IMG/VR virus record: IMGVR_UViG_3300017760_000132
Span: 1 to 21,205 of that record
Reading direction: 5' to 3' (one strand)
From: a virus
DNA length: 21,205 nucleotides
Below the pieces are notes generated by a model that was not told where the DNA came from, did no database searches, and was given only the letters and a program-made list of their open reading frames with translations. Each line of letters begins with the position of its first letter. Positions within the stretch are counted from its first letter, which is position 1. The position numbers were made by a program, and so were the translations under genes. Shown here in pieces: positions 14,710-21,205 of this stretch.

Positions 14710-15936
14710 ATGAACAGAGAATTTTTAAAAGAGGCTATCGCCGATGCAAAAGCTGTTAAAGAAACTGCAATTGCAAATGCTAAAGCTGCTTTAGAAGAAT
14801 CTTTCACACCTCACCTTAAAACTATGCTATCAGCTAAACTTGAAGAAATGGAATTAGATTCCATGAGAGAAGAAGATGATGATACCATGAGAGAAGAGGA
14901 TGATACTATGAGAGAAGAAGATAAAGTAGATGAAGCAAAAGATTCTGATAAAATGGAAGAAAAGAAAGAATACATGACCAAAAAGGAAAAGCGCGAAGGT
15001 GATGACCGTAAAAAAGATAATAAAGCGGAAACAAAAACCGAAAAAATGCGTAAAATCGATGAGGAAGATGATTCAGACTTGGATGAAGTTTTAGCAGAGT
15101 TAAAAGACGAATTAGATGAAAATAAGAGAACTGACGCTGAACAAGAAGGATACGAAGATGGTATCGAAGACGCTAAGGATGACATGGAAAAAAAGATTAA
15201 AAAAATCGAATTAGAAGAAGACGAACGTACTGATGCTGAAGAGGAAGGATATCTTGACGGTATGGAGGACGAGAAAGCTGATGAGGATGAAGAAATTGAT
15301 CTTGAAGACATGACAGATGATGATCTTAAAAAGTTTATCGAAGACGTAATTTCAGATATGGTCGCTGCTGGTGAATTAGAAGCAGGCGATGAATTTGAAG
15401 TTGAAGATGAAGTTGAAGTTGATGATGAAGTTGAAGTTGAAATAGACGAAGACGTAACCATTGGTGAAGACGCAAGAACTGACGCTGAAGAAAAAGGATA
15501 CAAAGATGGTATCAAAGACGCTAAGGCAGACGCTAAAAAGGAAATTGACTCAATTAAACTTGAAGAAAAAGATGAAGAATTAAAAGAAGCTTACGCTACT
15601 GTTGAAACTTTAAGAAATGAGTTAAATGAAATCAATTTACTTAATGCAAAATTATTATATACTAACAAGATTTTCAAATCTAAAAACTTAAGTGAGAACA
15701 ACAAAGTTAAGGTTTTAACTTCTTTTGACAAAGCTGATACAGTTAAAGAAGCAAAATTAATATATGAAACATTAAAAGATGGATTAGCTGAGAAAAAAGC
15801 TAAGAAAACAGTTAATGAAAATATAGGAATGGCTTCTAAAGCAATAGGTAAAGGTCCAAAGAAAGTTAACGCTCAACCAATTGTTGAATCTAATCTTATG
15901 GTAGATAGGTTTAAGAAACTTGCAGGTATAATTTAA
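14710..15936 (+). CDS. Prohead core scaffold protein (gp22-like)
   Basis: This 408-residue, very acidic protein forms the inner core on which the capsid assembles and which the protease then degrades. The N-terminus (EAIADAKAVKETAIANAKAA then FTPHLKTMLSAKLEEM) is typical of gp22-type scaffolds in T4-like marine phages. So is the C-terminal third (NAKLLYTNKIFKSKNLSENN, KVLTSFDKADTVKEAKLIYE, ending DRFKKLAGII). In between lie tandem M-R-E-E-D-D units (residues 52-70) and three copies of RTDAExxGYxDG (starting at 140, 173, 256), with long E/D runs. It is larger than T4 gp22 (269 residues), mostly because of these repeats. Codons end in C more often (GAC, ATC) than in neighbouring genes, suggesting selection for high expression. 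The start is supported by AGGA six bases upstream. Confidence 0.9.
   Translation: MNREFLKEAIADAKAVKETAIANAKAALEESFTPHLKTMLSAKLEEMELDSMREEDDDTMREEDDTMREEDKVDEAKDSDKMEEKKEYMTKKEKREGDDRKKDNKAETKTEKMRKIDEEDDSDLDEVLAELKDELDENKRTDAEQEGYEDGIEDAKDDMEKKIKKIELEEDERTDAEEEGYLDGMEDEKADEDEEIDLEDMTDDDLKKFIEDVISDMVAAGELEAGDEFEVEDEVEVDDEVEVEIDEDVTIGEDARTDAEEKGYKDGIKDAKADAKKEIDSIKLEEKDEELKEAYATVETLRNELNEINLLNAKLLYTNKIFKSKNLSENNKVKVLTSFDKADTVKEAKLIYETLKDGLAEKKAKKTVNENIGMASKAIGKGPKKVNAQPIVESNLMVDRFKKLAGII
15127..15183 (+). repeat. Scaffold internal repeat A
   Basis: Encodes RTDAEQEGYEDGIEDAKDD. Fifty-one of 57 bases equal repeat C at 15475-15531, in the same frame, suggesting recent duplication within the gene. 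A diverged copy B starts at 15226. Confidence 0.8.
15475..15531 (+). repeat. Scaffold internal repeat C
   Basis: Encodes RTDAEEKGYKDGIKDAKAD. It is nearly identical in DNA to repeat A, but four glutamine/glutamate-to-lysine/glutamate changes make it less acidic. Confidence 0.8.
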
Positions 15937-15977
15937 AAACGAAATTAATTATTAACGATATTTAAAAAATTTAAAAA

Positions 15978-17639
15978 ATGTCACAATTAAACACTTTATT
16001 AGAAAGCGCTAATCCTTACAAGTCACTACAAAGTGATGCAGCAAGATTAGCTTCCAAGTGGGCTAAAACAGGCTTACTTGAAGGTTTATCTGATAATGAT
16101 AGTAACAATATGTCAATGTTACTTGAAAATCAAGCTAAACAGCTAGTAACTGAAACTTCTACTACAGGTGGAGGTGCAGGTGCTGGTAATTTTACTCCTG
16201 GTACAGGAGCACAGTGGGCGGGCGTTGCTCTTCCATTAGTAAGAAAGGTATTTGGTCAAATCGCAGCAAAAGAATTTGTTTCGGTTCAACCAATGAATCT
16301 TCCTTCAGGTCTAGTATTTTTCCTAGATTTCCAATATGGTACTACTAAGTCACCATTTACTGCTACTAATTCTTTATATGGTACTACTGATCCAGCTGGT
16401 ACGTTTGGTAACACAAACACAGGTGGTCTTTATGGTACAGGTAGATATACTTACTCTACTCAATTAACTGCATCTACAAGTGCCGCAGCTGTTGTAGCTA
16501 CTGCTTCTTGGGATGACGCTAATTATGATGGAGCTCTTTCATCTTCATTTACTATTGCTGCTGGTGTTTCTACTTCTGATTACAGAACTATAAGCTTCCC
16601 AATTGCAGGTTTAGATACTAACTATGACGCAGAAGCAGTTAGATCATTTACTTTATTTACAATTCCAGAAGGAGGTGCAGCTGGTGCTTACGCAGATGTT
16701 ACTTTACCAGCATACACTAAAGTTGTAGGTACTGATTTACAGTTCTTAGTTATTTCTTCATCTATTGGAGTTGGAACACCTATTACTGCAGTAGTTTCTC
16801 AATCATTACAGCCAACTGATGCTGATAGAGGTGATTTTGAAGATGCTAATACTAACTTAAATAATGATAATAGTATTATCAATATTCCTCAAGTTAATGT
16901 TCAAATGTCAAGTGAAGCTATTGTAGCTAAAACTAAAAAATTGAAAGCAGTTTGGACTCCTGAGTTTGCTCAAGATTTAAATGCTTATCATTCTTTAGAT
17001 GCTGAAGCTGAATTAACTTCAATCATGAGTGAGTACATTTCATTAGAAATTGACTTAGAAATTCTTGATATGTTAATCGAATCTGCTAACGCAGGAACGG
17101 AAACATGGTCAGCAGTTAACAACCAAGCTATTGCTCAAGATGCTTTTGGAACTGCAACTGATTTAGGATTTTATAATTCACAAGGACAATGGTTCCAAAC
17201 ATTAGGAACTAAAATCCAAAAATTATCTAACATTATTCATCAGAAAACTCTTAGAGGTGGAGCAAGTTTCTTAGTTTGTTCTCCAACAATAGGAACAGTA
17301 TTAGAATCTATTCCAGGATTTGCTGCTGCTTCTGACGGTGATGCTGCAAAAGCTTCTTACGCATTTGGTGTACAGAAAGTTGGTCAGTTAAATGGTAGAT
17401 ATCAAGTATATAAGAATCCTTATATGACTGAAAATCAAATATTACTTGGATACAGAGGAACACAATTTTTAGAAGCTGGTGCAGTATTTGCTCCATACAT
17501 TCCATTAATTATGACTCCAATGGTATACGATCCTAACACTTTCACACCACGTAAAGGTCTATTGACTAGATACGCTAAGAAAATGTTAAGACCAGAATAT
17601 TATGGTTTAATTAAAGTATCTGGATTAAACACTATTTAA
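15978..17639 (+). CDS. Major capsid protein (gp23-like)
   Basis: This 553-residue precursor builds the head hexamers. Residues 1-59 form a charged pro-region (SLQSDAARLASKWAKTGLLE, SMLLENQAKQ) ending LVTE. Cleavage after E59 would give a mature N-terminus beginning [10 protein letters not shown], followed by F-x-PGTGAQWAG, as in T4 gp23 maturation at E65. Family landmarks include PLVRKVFGQIAAKEFVSVQP with MNLPSGLVFFLD (about 84-116). YISLEIDLEILDMLI and LRGGASFLVCSPTIGTVLES lie in the middle, and LTRYAKKMLRPEYYGLIKVS at the C-terminus. About residues 117-300 are rich in G, S, T and A and include the insertion-domain region. Length is close to T4 gp23 (521). A strong terminator follows 25 bases after the stop. 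Confidence 0.96.
   Translation: MSQLNTLLESANPYKSLQSDAARLASKWAKTGLLEGLSDNDSNNMSMLLENQAKQLVTETSTTGGGAGAGNFTPGTGAQWAGVALPLVRKVFGQIAAKEFVSVQPMNLPSGLVFFLDFQYGTTKSPFTATNSLYGTTDPAGTFGNTNTGGLYGTGRYTYSTQLTASTSAAAVVATASWDDANYDGALSSSFTIAAGVSTSDYRTISFPIAGLDTNYDAEAVRSFTLFTIPEGGAAGAYADVTLPAYTKVVGTDLQFLVISSSIGVGTPITAVVSQSLQPTDADRGDFEDANTNLNNDNSIINIPQVNVQMSSEAIVAKTKKLKAVWTPEFAQDLNAYHSLDAEAELTSIMSEYISLEIDLEILDMLIESANAGTETWSAVNNQAIAQDAFGTATDLGFYNSQGQWFQTLGTKIQKLSNIIHQKTLRGGASFLVCSPTIGTVLESIPGFAAASDGDAAKASYAFGVQKVGQLNGRYQVYKNPYMTENQILLGYRGTQFLEAGAVFAPYIPLIMTPMVYDPNTFTPRKGLLTRYAKKMLRPEYYGLIKVSGLNTI
16158..16220 (+). repeat. STTGGGAGA / PGTGAQ motif, copy 2
   Basis: Encodes capsid residues 61-81, directly after the predicted maturation site. 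It matches the stretch at 12669-12731 in 16 of 21 residues. Confidence 0.8.
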
Positions 17640-17663
17640 TAGTAGTTTAACATATATTTAAAG

Positions 17664-17691
17664 AAGCCCCGCATTAGCGGGGCTTTTTTTT
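17664..17691 (+). terminator. Rho-independent terminator after the capsid gene
   Basis: AGCCCCGC and GCGGGGCT form a perfect eight-pair GC-rich stem with an ATTA loop, followed by a run of eight T. It is the most GC-rich patch in the region and ends the head module. Confidence 0.95.
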
Positions 17692-17725
17692 GTTATTTGG
17701 TTACCTAGTAGATACTTAGTATATT

Positions 17726-17733
17726 TATACTCA
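17726..17733 (+). promoter_or_regulatory. Possible promoter for the DDAH-like/psd/phoH unit
   Basis: AGTATATTTATACTCAACAAAATAG lies between the capsid terminator and the ATG at 17751. It shares the TATTTATA core with the boxes before 6935, 9301, 11246 and 20072. A promoter is expected here because of the strong terminator just upstream. Confidence 0.4.
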
Positions 17734-17750
17734 ACAAAATAGTTATTAAA

Positions 17751-18665
17751 ATGAAAGAAACTCCCTCACAGTTACCAATTCAAAGTTACGTAATGAATTT
17801 CCCACATACCTTTTCAACAGATGATCCTAATAATGTTTGGATGAAGGAAATGTCTAATAAAGAATTAATAATAAATAGACCAAAAGCATATAAACAGTTT
17901 ATGGACTTATATAACTTTATGGCTGGACAATCATTAGTACATTTATTACCTGCAGAAGGTAATTTTCAAGATTTAATTTATGTAGCAAATTTAGGATTAC
18001 AATTACCCCACATTAAAAATAAAAATCATATTTTATTATCTAATTATACCTCACCCCCAAGACAAGGAGAAGAATATGTAGGTGAAAAATTCTTTAAACA
18101 AATGGGTTATAATACTCACATATCACCTCATAAATGGGAGGGCGAAGCAGATATAAAATATTTAAAAGATAATGTTTATATAGGGGGGTATGATATTAGA
18201 TCTGATATAAAAACTTATCATTGGATGGAAGAAAATTTTGATATGAATATTATTAAAGTTAAAATGGTTGATGAATATATGTACCATTTAGATTGTAGTA
18301 TTTTTCCGTTGAATACGCGATCAACTATGGTTTGTACAGAACTATATGATAAAATAGAGTTAGATAGAATATCACGTTATACTAACATTATAGACATAGA
18401 TATTGATGATTCAACGTATGGGATAGCTAATTCTGTTAGATTAGGAAATATGGTACTATGTGCCTCTAATATATCAGAATTAAAAAAATCAAATGAATTC
18501 TATGAGGGAGAAAAACATAAAATATCATCATTAGAAAAAATATGCTCTGATGAAGGAATGGAACCAGTAATATTTAACCTATCAGAATATATGAAATCTG
18601 GAGCTATGTTAAGTTGTATGGTAATGCATTTAAATAGAGTTGATCATTTTAAAACTCTTCTTTAA
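17751..18665 (+). CDS. Guanidino-group-modifying enzyme (DDAH/amidinotransferase-like)
   Basis: This 304-residue protein has the signature order of the arginine deiminase/DDAH/amidinotransferase superfamily. FQDLIYVANLGL (72-83) corresponds to the family D-x-x-F-x-x-N region. W-E-G-E-A-D (129-134) and GGYDIRSD (145-152) follow. Catalytic H179 lies in YHLDCSIFPL and the nucleophilic cysteine C289 in SGAMLSCMVMHLNR. Such enzymes attack the guanidinium carbon of arginine or methylarginine through the cysteine, releasing an amine or transferring the amidino group. The precise substrate cannot be assigned. The eukaryote-type DDAH subgroup looks closest, from memory. The gene lies just after the capsid terminator, and its stop overlaps the next start (TAATG). 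It is probably an auxiliary metabolic gene. Confidence 0.82.
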   Translation: MKETPSQLPIQSYVMNFPHTFSTDDPNNVWMKEMSNKELIINRPKAYKQFMDLYNFMAGQSLVHLLPAEGNFQDLIYVANLGLQLPHIKNKNHILLSNYTSPPRQGEEYVGEKFFKQMGYNTHISPHKWEGEADIKYLKDNVYIGGYDIRSDIKTYHWMEENFDMNIIKVKMVDEYMYHLDCSIFPLNTRSTMVCTELYDKIELDRISRYTNIIDIDIDDSTYGIANSVRLGNMVLCASNISELKKSNEFYEGEKHKISSLEKICSDEGMEPVIFNLSEYMKSGAMLSCMVMHLNRVDHFKTLL

Positions 18666-19384
18666 TGGCAGAAAAATTAGAAGATTGGTTAAATGGAGAA
18701 GTAAAAGAGTTATCTAAAATGTCAGTTGGAGAATTAAGTAATACTTTTTTCTTTAGAGACCCAATAAGACCTACTTATATAGATAATGAACATTTTTATA
18801 GCCCAGCAGATGGAACTATTTTATATCAAAAAATAGTATTACCTGATGAACAGGTATTAGAAATAAAAGGTATAGATTATACCATTCAAGATGTTATGGG
18901 GGATAAAAATTATAATCAACCTTCATTAGTTATAGGAATATTTATGTCTTTTTATGATGTTCATATTAATAGAATTCCTTATAGTGGAGTAATAAAATAT
19001 AATCGTTTAGAACCAATAGAATCAACAAACAAACCTATGTTAGCTGTTGAAAAAGATATTTTAAATAAAGTAATTAATCCTAACAATATGGATTATTTAA
19101 AATATAATGAAAGAATGTTAAATAAAATATATAATTCATCTTTAGATTATACTTATTATATAATACAAATTGCTGATGAAGATGTAAATGTAATAGCTCC
19201 TTTTAAACAACAAGAAGATTTATGTACTCAAAATGAAAGATTTAGTTTAATAAGATGGGGGTCACAAGTAGACTTAGTTTTACCTCTTGATGATAGATTT
19301 ACATTTGAATTATTATTAAAAGAAACAATGCATGTAAATGCTGGATTAGATCAATTAATTAAAATAAATTATGCCAAAAACTAA
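18665..19384 (+). CDS. psd: Phosphatidylserine decarboxylase proenzyme-like
   Basis: This 239-residue protein shows the full set of Psd landmarks. YSPADGTIL carries D49, IFMSFYDVHINRIPYSGVI carries H100, and IRWGSQVDLVLP carries the G199-S200 bond. S200 should be converted to the pyruvoyl cofactor by self-cleavage. D49, H100 and S200 correspond to the D/H/S triad of the E. coli enzyme. The enzyme makes phosphatidylethanolamine from phosphatidylserine at the membrane. Cleavage would leave a small alpha chain of 40 residues (200-239). It is shorter than E. coli Psd (322), near the size of the small bacterial class. No phosphatidylserine synthase is in the window. The start overlaps the preceding stop (TAATG), and its end overlaps phoH by 14 bases. 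Confidence 0.88.
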   Translation: MAEKLEDWLNGEVKELSKMSVGELSNTFFFRDPIRPTYIDNEHFYSPADGTILYQKIVLPDEQVLEIKGIDYTIQDVMGDKNYNQPSLVIGIFMSFYDVHINRIPYSGVIKYNRLEPIESTNKPMLAVEKDILNKVINPNNMDYLKYNERMLNKIYNSSLDYTYYIIQIADEDVNVIAPFKQQEDLCTQNERFSLIRWGSQVDLVLPLDDRFTFELLLKETMHVNAGLDQLIKINYAKN

Positions 19385-20036
19385 TATATCAAAAACTCCC
19401 CCAAAGGGATCAGTAAGGTTTTCTTTAAGTTTATCAGAAGAACAAAAAAAATCAAAAACTCAAATTTTAAAACATCCTTTTAATTTTGTAGTAGGTAAAG
19501 CAGGATCTGGTAAAACTTTATTAGCAGTGCAAATAGCACTAGATCAATTTTTTAAAAGACAATGCAATAAAATCATTATTACAAGACCTACTGTATCAAC
19601 GGAAGATAATGGATTTCTACCAGGATCAGAAAGAGAAAAAATGGAACCATGGTTAGTACCAATTAGATCTAATATGAGAAAAATTTATAATAAACCTTCT
19701 ATTTTAGAAAAAATGGAAAAAGAAGAACAGATTGAATTAGTTTCATTAGCTCATTTTAGAGGTAGAACATTTGATAATGCAATTGTAATTGTAGACGAAT
19801 TTCAAAATTTAACAAGATCCCAATTAGCAATGGCTATTGGTAGGTTAGGTAAAGATTCTAAAATGATATTTTGTGGAGATTCTTACCAAATGGATTTAAA
19901 AGATAAAAATTATTCTGCGTATCATGATATGGCTAAATTAACAAATTCTGAATATGTTTTTAAATGTGTGTTAGAGGATTCCCACAGACATAATGCTATT
20001 GATGATTTATTAGAATTACTAAATGGATACCATTAA
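19371..20036 (+). CDS. phoH: PhoH-like P-loop ATPase
   Basis: This 221-residue protein has Walker A GKAGSGKT (42-49) and ITRPTVSTEDNGFLPGSERE, typical of PhoH. The family FRGRTF segment is at 129-134, Walker B IVIVDEFQNL has D142/E143, and a late FCGDSYQMDL follows. PhoH proteins are widespread in marine phages. They are NTPases of uncertain role, proposed to link to phosphate stress or RNA metabolism. The length matches the short, single-domain phage form. It overlaps psd by 14 bases and forms the last gene of the three-gene unit. Which function it has during infection cannot be told from sequence. Confidence 0.93.
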   Translation: MPKTNISKTPPKGSVRFSLSLSEEQKKSKTQILKHPFNFVVGKAGSGKTLLAVQIALDQFFKRQCNKIIITRPTVSTEDNGFLPGSEREKMEPWLVPIRSNMRKIYNKPSILEKMEKEEQIELVSLAHFRGRTFDNAIVIVDEFQNLTRSQLAMAIGRLGKDSKMIFCGDSYQMDLKDKNYSAYHDMAKLTNSEYVFKCVLEDSHRHNAIDDLLELLNGYH

Positions 20037-20058
20037 TTTACTTCTATTTTATAATATT

Positions 20059-20066
20059 TATAACAA
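20059..20066 (+). promoter_or_regulatory. Recurrent TATTTATAAnAAAA box
   Basis: AATATTTATAACAAAAATT lies between phoH and the ATG at 20072. Its core TATAACAA is identical to the box before 6935 and ends five bases before the start codon. Confidence 0.45.
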
Positions 20067-20071
20067 AAATT

Positions 20072-20497
20072 ATGGCAGCAGGTAGATATTCTTTTGTTAT
20101 AGAGCAAGGTGCTACTACAGATTTTGAAGTAATATATAATGGTGGAGATTGTACTCCTATAGATTTAACAGGATATTCTGCTAGAATGTCCATTAGACAA
20201 TCTCAAGATAGGAATAGCCAATTATTCATCACTTTAAGTAGTAGTTTAGGACCTTGTGGTACAGGTTTAAACTTAAGTGGTTCAGTTTCTGCTCAAGGTT
20301 ACCCTAAACCTTTATCATCTGGATCAATAGGAGTTTATATCTCAGCAGCTTCTTCATCACAATTAACTTTTAATGAAGGGCATTATGATTTAGAATTAAT
20401 GTCTGGAAGTGGAGATTGTACCACAGTAACAAGATTACTTATGGGGGTTGTTAGATTATCAAATGAAGTAACAATTGGTAATATTGGAGGAATTTAA
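20072..20497 (+). CDS. Putative virion/fibre-associated protein with BppU-N-like fold
   Basis: This 141-residue, beta-rich protein opens with RYSFVIEQGATTDFEVIYNG. CTPIDLTGYSARMSIRQSQD follows, and later SGSIGVYISAASSSQLTFNE with GHYDLELMSG. The G-x-T-x-x-F ... I-D-L-T-G-Y-x-A-R-M-x-I-R pattern is common in small phage tail or fibre proteins, including the N-terminal domain of baseplate upper proteins. Residues 50-85 are rich in S and G. It precedes the collagen-like fibre gene by 16 bases and probably takes part in the same fibre or decoration structure. Exact function not known. A promoter-like box directly precedes it. Confidence 0.65.
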   Translation: MAAGRYSFVIEQGATTDFEVIYNGGDCTPIDLTGYSARMSIRQSQDRNSQLFITLSSSLGPCGTGLNLSGSVSAQGYPKPLSSGSIGVYISAASSSQLTFNEGHYDLELMSGSGDCTTVTRLLMGVVRLSNEVTIGNIGGI

Positions 20498-20513
20498 AGA
20501 AAAAAAATAATAA

Positions 20514-21205
20514 ATGGCTTGTAATAATTGTGGTAATAATTGTGGTGGTAATTGTAGATCTGTGCAAATTAGCTCTAATTGTACTGAAGTAAACATAGCA
20601 CTAGCTAAAACTAAAGTAGTTGAAGTTAACCATCCAGGTGCTAGAGGTGCTACTGGTATGCAAGGTATTCAAGGTATTCAAGGTATAACAGGTATTCAAG
20701 GTATTCAAGGAATACAAGGTATTAAAGGTAATCAAGGAACAACAGGTGCAGGTACTCAGGGTACTATTGGTTCACAAGGTACAACAGGTACACAAGGAAC
20801 TATTGGTTCTCAAGGTACAACAGGTGCAGGTACTCAAGGTACTATTGGTTCACAAGGAACAACAGGTACACAAGGTACTATTGGTACTCAAGGTACAACA
20901 GGTGCAGGTACTCAAGGTACTATTGGTTCACAAGGTACAACAGGTACACAAGGAACTATTGGTTCTCAAGGTACAACAGGTGCAGGTACTCAAGGTACTA
21001 TTGGTTCACAAGGTACAACAGGTACACAAGGAACTATTGGTTCACAAGGTACAACAGGTACACAAGGAACAATCGGTTCACAAGGTACAACAGGTACACA
21101 AGGAACTATTGGTTCACAAGGTACAACAGGTACACAAGGAACTATTGGTTCACAAGGTACAACAGGTACTCAAGGTACTATTGGTTCACAAGGAACAACA
21201 GGTAC
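20514..21205 (+). CDS. Collagen-like fibre protein, 3' end outside the window
   Basis: The frame is open from the ATG at 20514 to the window end, giving 230 codons with no stop. The N-terminus is cysteine-rich (MACNNCGNNCGGNC, C3, C6, C10, C14, then C23). A short linker ending EVNHPG leads into Gly-X-Y repeats from residue 42. First comes a GIQ-rich section (48-74). From residue 75 there are 14-residue GTTGAGTQGTIGSQ units alternating with 12-residue GTTGTQGTIGSQ units, and then only 12-residue units. The two-residue GA step breaks the Gly-X-Y phase in each 14-mer. Such repeats form trimeric fibres in phage tail fibres or head decorations. No globular tip is visible because the gene is cut by the window edge. 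Confidence 0.85.
   Translation, partial: MACNNCGNNCGGNCRSVQISSNCTEVNIALAKTKVVEVNHPGARGATGMQGIQGIQGITGIQGIQGIQGIKGNQGTTGAGTQGTIGSQGTTGTQGTIGSQGTTGAGTQGTIGSQGTTGTQGTIGTQGTTGAGTQGTIGSQGTTGTQGTIGSQGTTGAGTQGTIGSQGTTGTQGTIGSQGTTGTQGTIGSQGTTGTQGTIGSQGTTGTQGTIGSQGTTGTQGTIGSQGTTG
20637..21205 (+). repeat. Collagen-like coding repeat array (36/42 bp units)
   Basis: From 20736 the units run 42, 36, 42, 36, 42, 36, 42, then 36 five times, with a partial 36-bp unit at the edge. Neighbouring 36-bp units at 21012-21191 are nearly identical in DNA. The earlier alternating part forms a 78-bp higher-order repeat. Confidence 0.9.

Noticed and set aside
14811-15515. Minus-strand open frame of 234 codons, serine-rich
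   Set aside because: It is the mirror of the acidic scaffold repeats (GAA/GAT read backwards as TTC/ATC and TCA/TCT). The + strand has a clear scaffold gene.
15937-15977. Promoter before the capsid gene
   Set aside because: The 41-base gap is AT-rich (GATATTTAAAAAATTT) but lacks the TATAAnAA core. Co-transcription with the scaffold gene explains it.
20736-21205. CRISPR-like repeat array
   Set aside because: Repeats are contiguous with no unique spacers, stay in one reading frame and encode Gly-X-Y. It is a coding repeat.

Overview
The window is a 21.2 kb piece of a lytic tailed-phage genome of the T4-like (gp23-type capsid) group, probably marine or aquatic. All recognisable genes lie on the + strand. 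They are tightly packed, often with TAATG stop/start overlaps, and the base composition is very AT-rich. The diagnostic set is a large terminase, a gp20-type portal, a gp21-type prohead protease, a gp22-type acidic scaffold, a gp23-type major capsid protein and PhoH. The host cannot be fixed from sequence. Start codons almost never have a Shine-Dalgarno motif and instead follow A/T-rich stretches. That is typical of Bacteroidota, but an AT-rich alphaproteobacterial host such as SAR11 is not excluded.

Layout. (1) 1-4528: a cassette of small proteins. At least four share a short N-terminal peptide ending in (L/I)-x-E followed by G or A, like the capsid-targeting peptide of T4 internal head proteins. 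They sit beside a PD-(D/E)XK-like protein, a long modular basic protein, a small cupin-like protein and a 20-residue protein with nine cysteines. (2) 4580-7685: a rho-independent terminator and promoter-like stretch, then an FAD-dependent oxidoreductase, a small unknown protein, a P-loop ATPase/kinase, a small coiled-coil protein and a holin-like membrane protein. (3) 7711-17639: the packaging and head module, in the order terminase, portal, three head-associated proteins, protease, scaffold, major capsid protein, closed by a strong terminator. (4) 17751-20036: an overlapping three-gene unit with a guanidino-group-modifying enzyme (DDAH/amidinotransferase-like), a phosphatidylserine decarboxylase with its D/H/S triad, and PhoH. 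(5) 20072-21205: a small virion-type protein and the start of a collagen-like fibre gene, which runs off the right edge in a regular 36/42-bp repeat array.

How it fits together. The prohead protease at 13976 should mature the capsid protein and the scaffold, and probably also the proteins carrying (L/I)-x-E leader peptides. A motif downstream of the expected capsid cleavage site recurs in a second head-module protein. The window therefore seems to encode a protease together with a dispersed set of its substrates, some of which may be packaged in the head and injected. The enzymes at 4644 and 17751-19384 look like auxiliary metabolic genes. No tail sheath or tube gene lies between terminase and portal, unlike in T4. 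No tRNA, CRISPR array, integrase or insertion sequence was seen, and no gene-free stretch exceeds about 130 bases.
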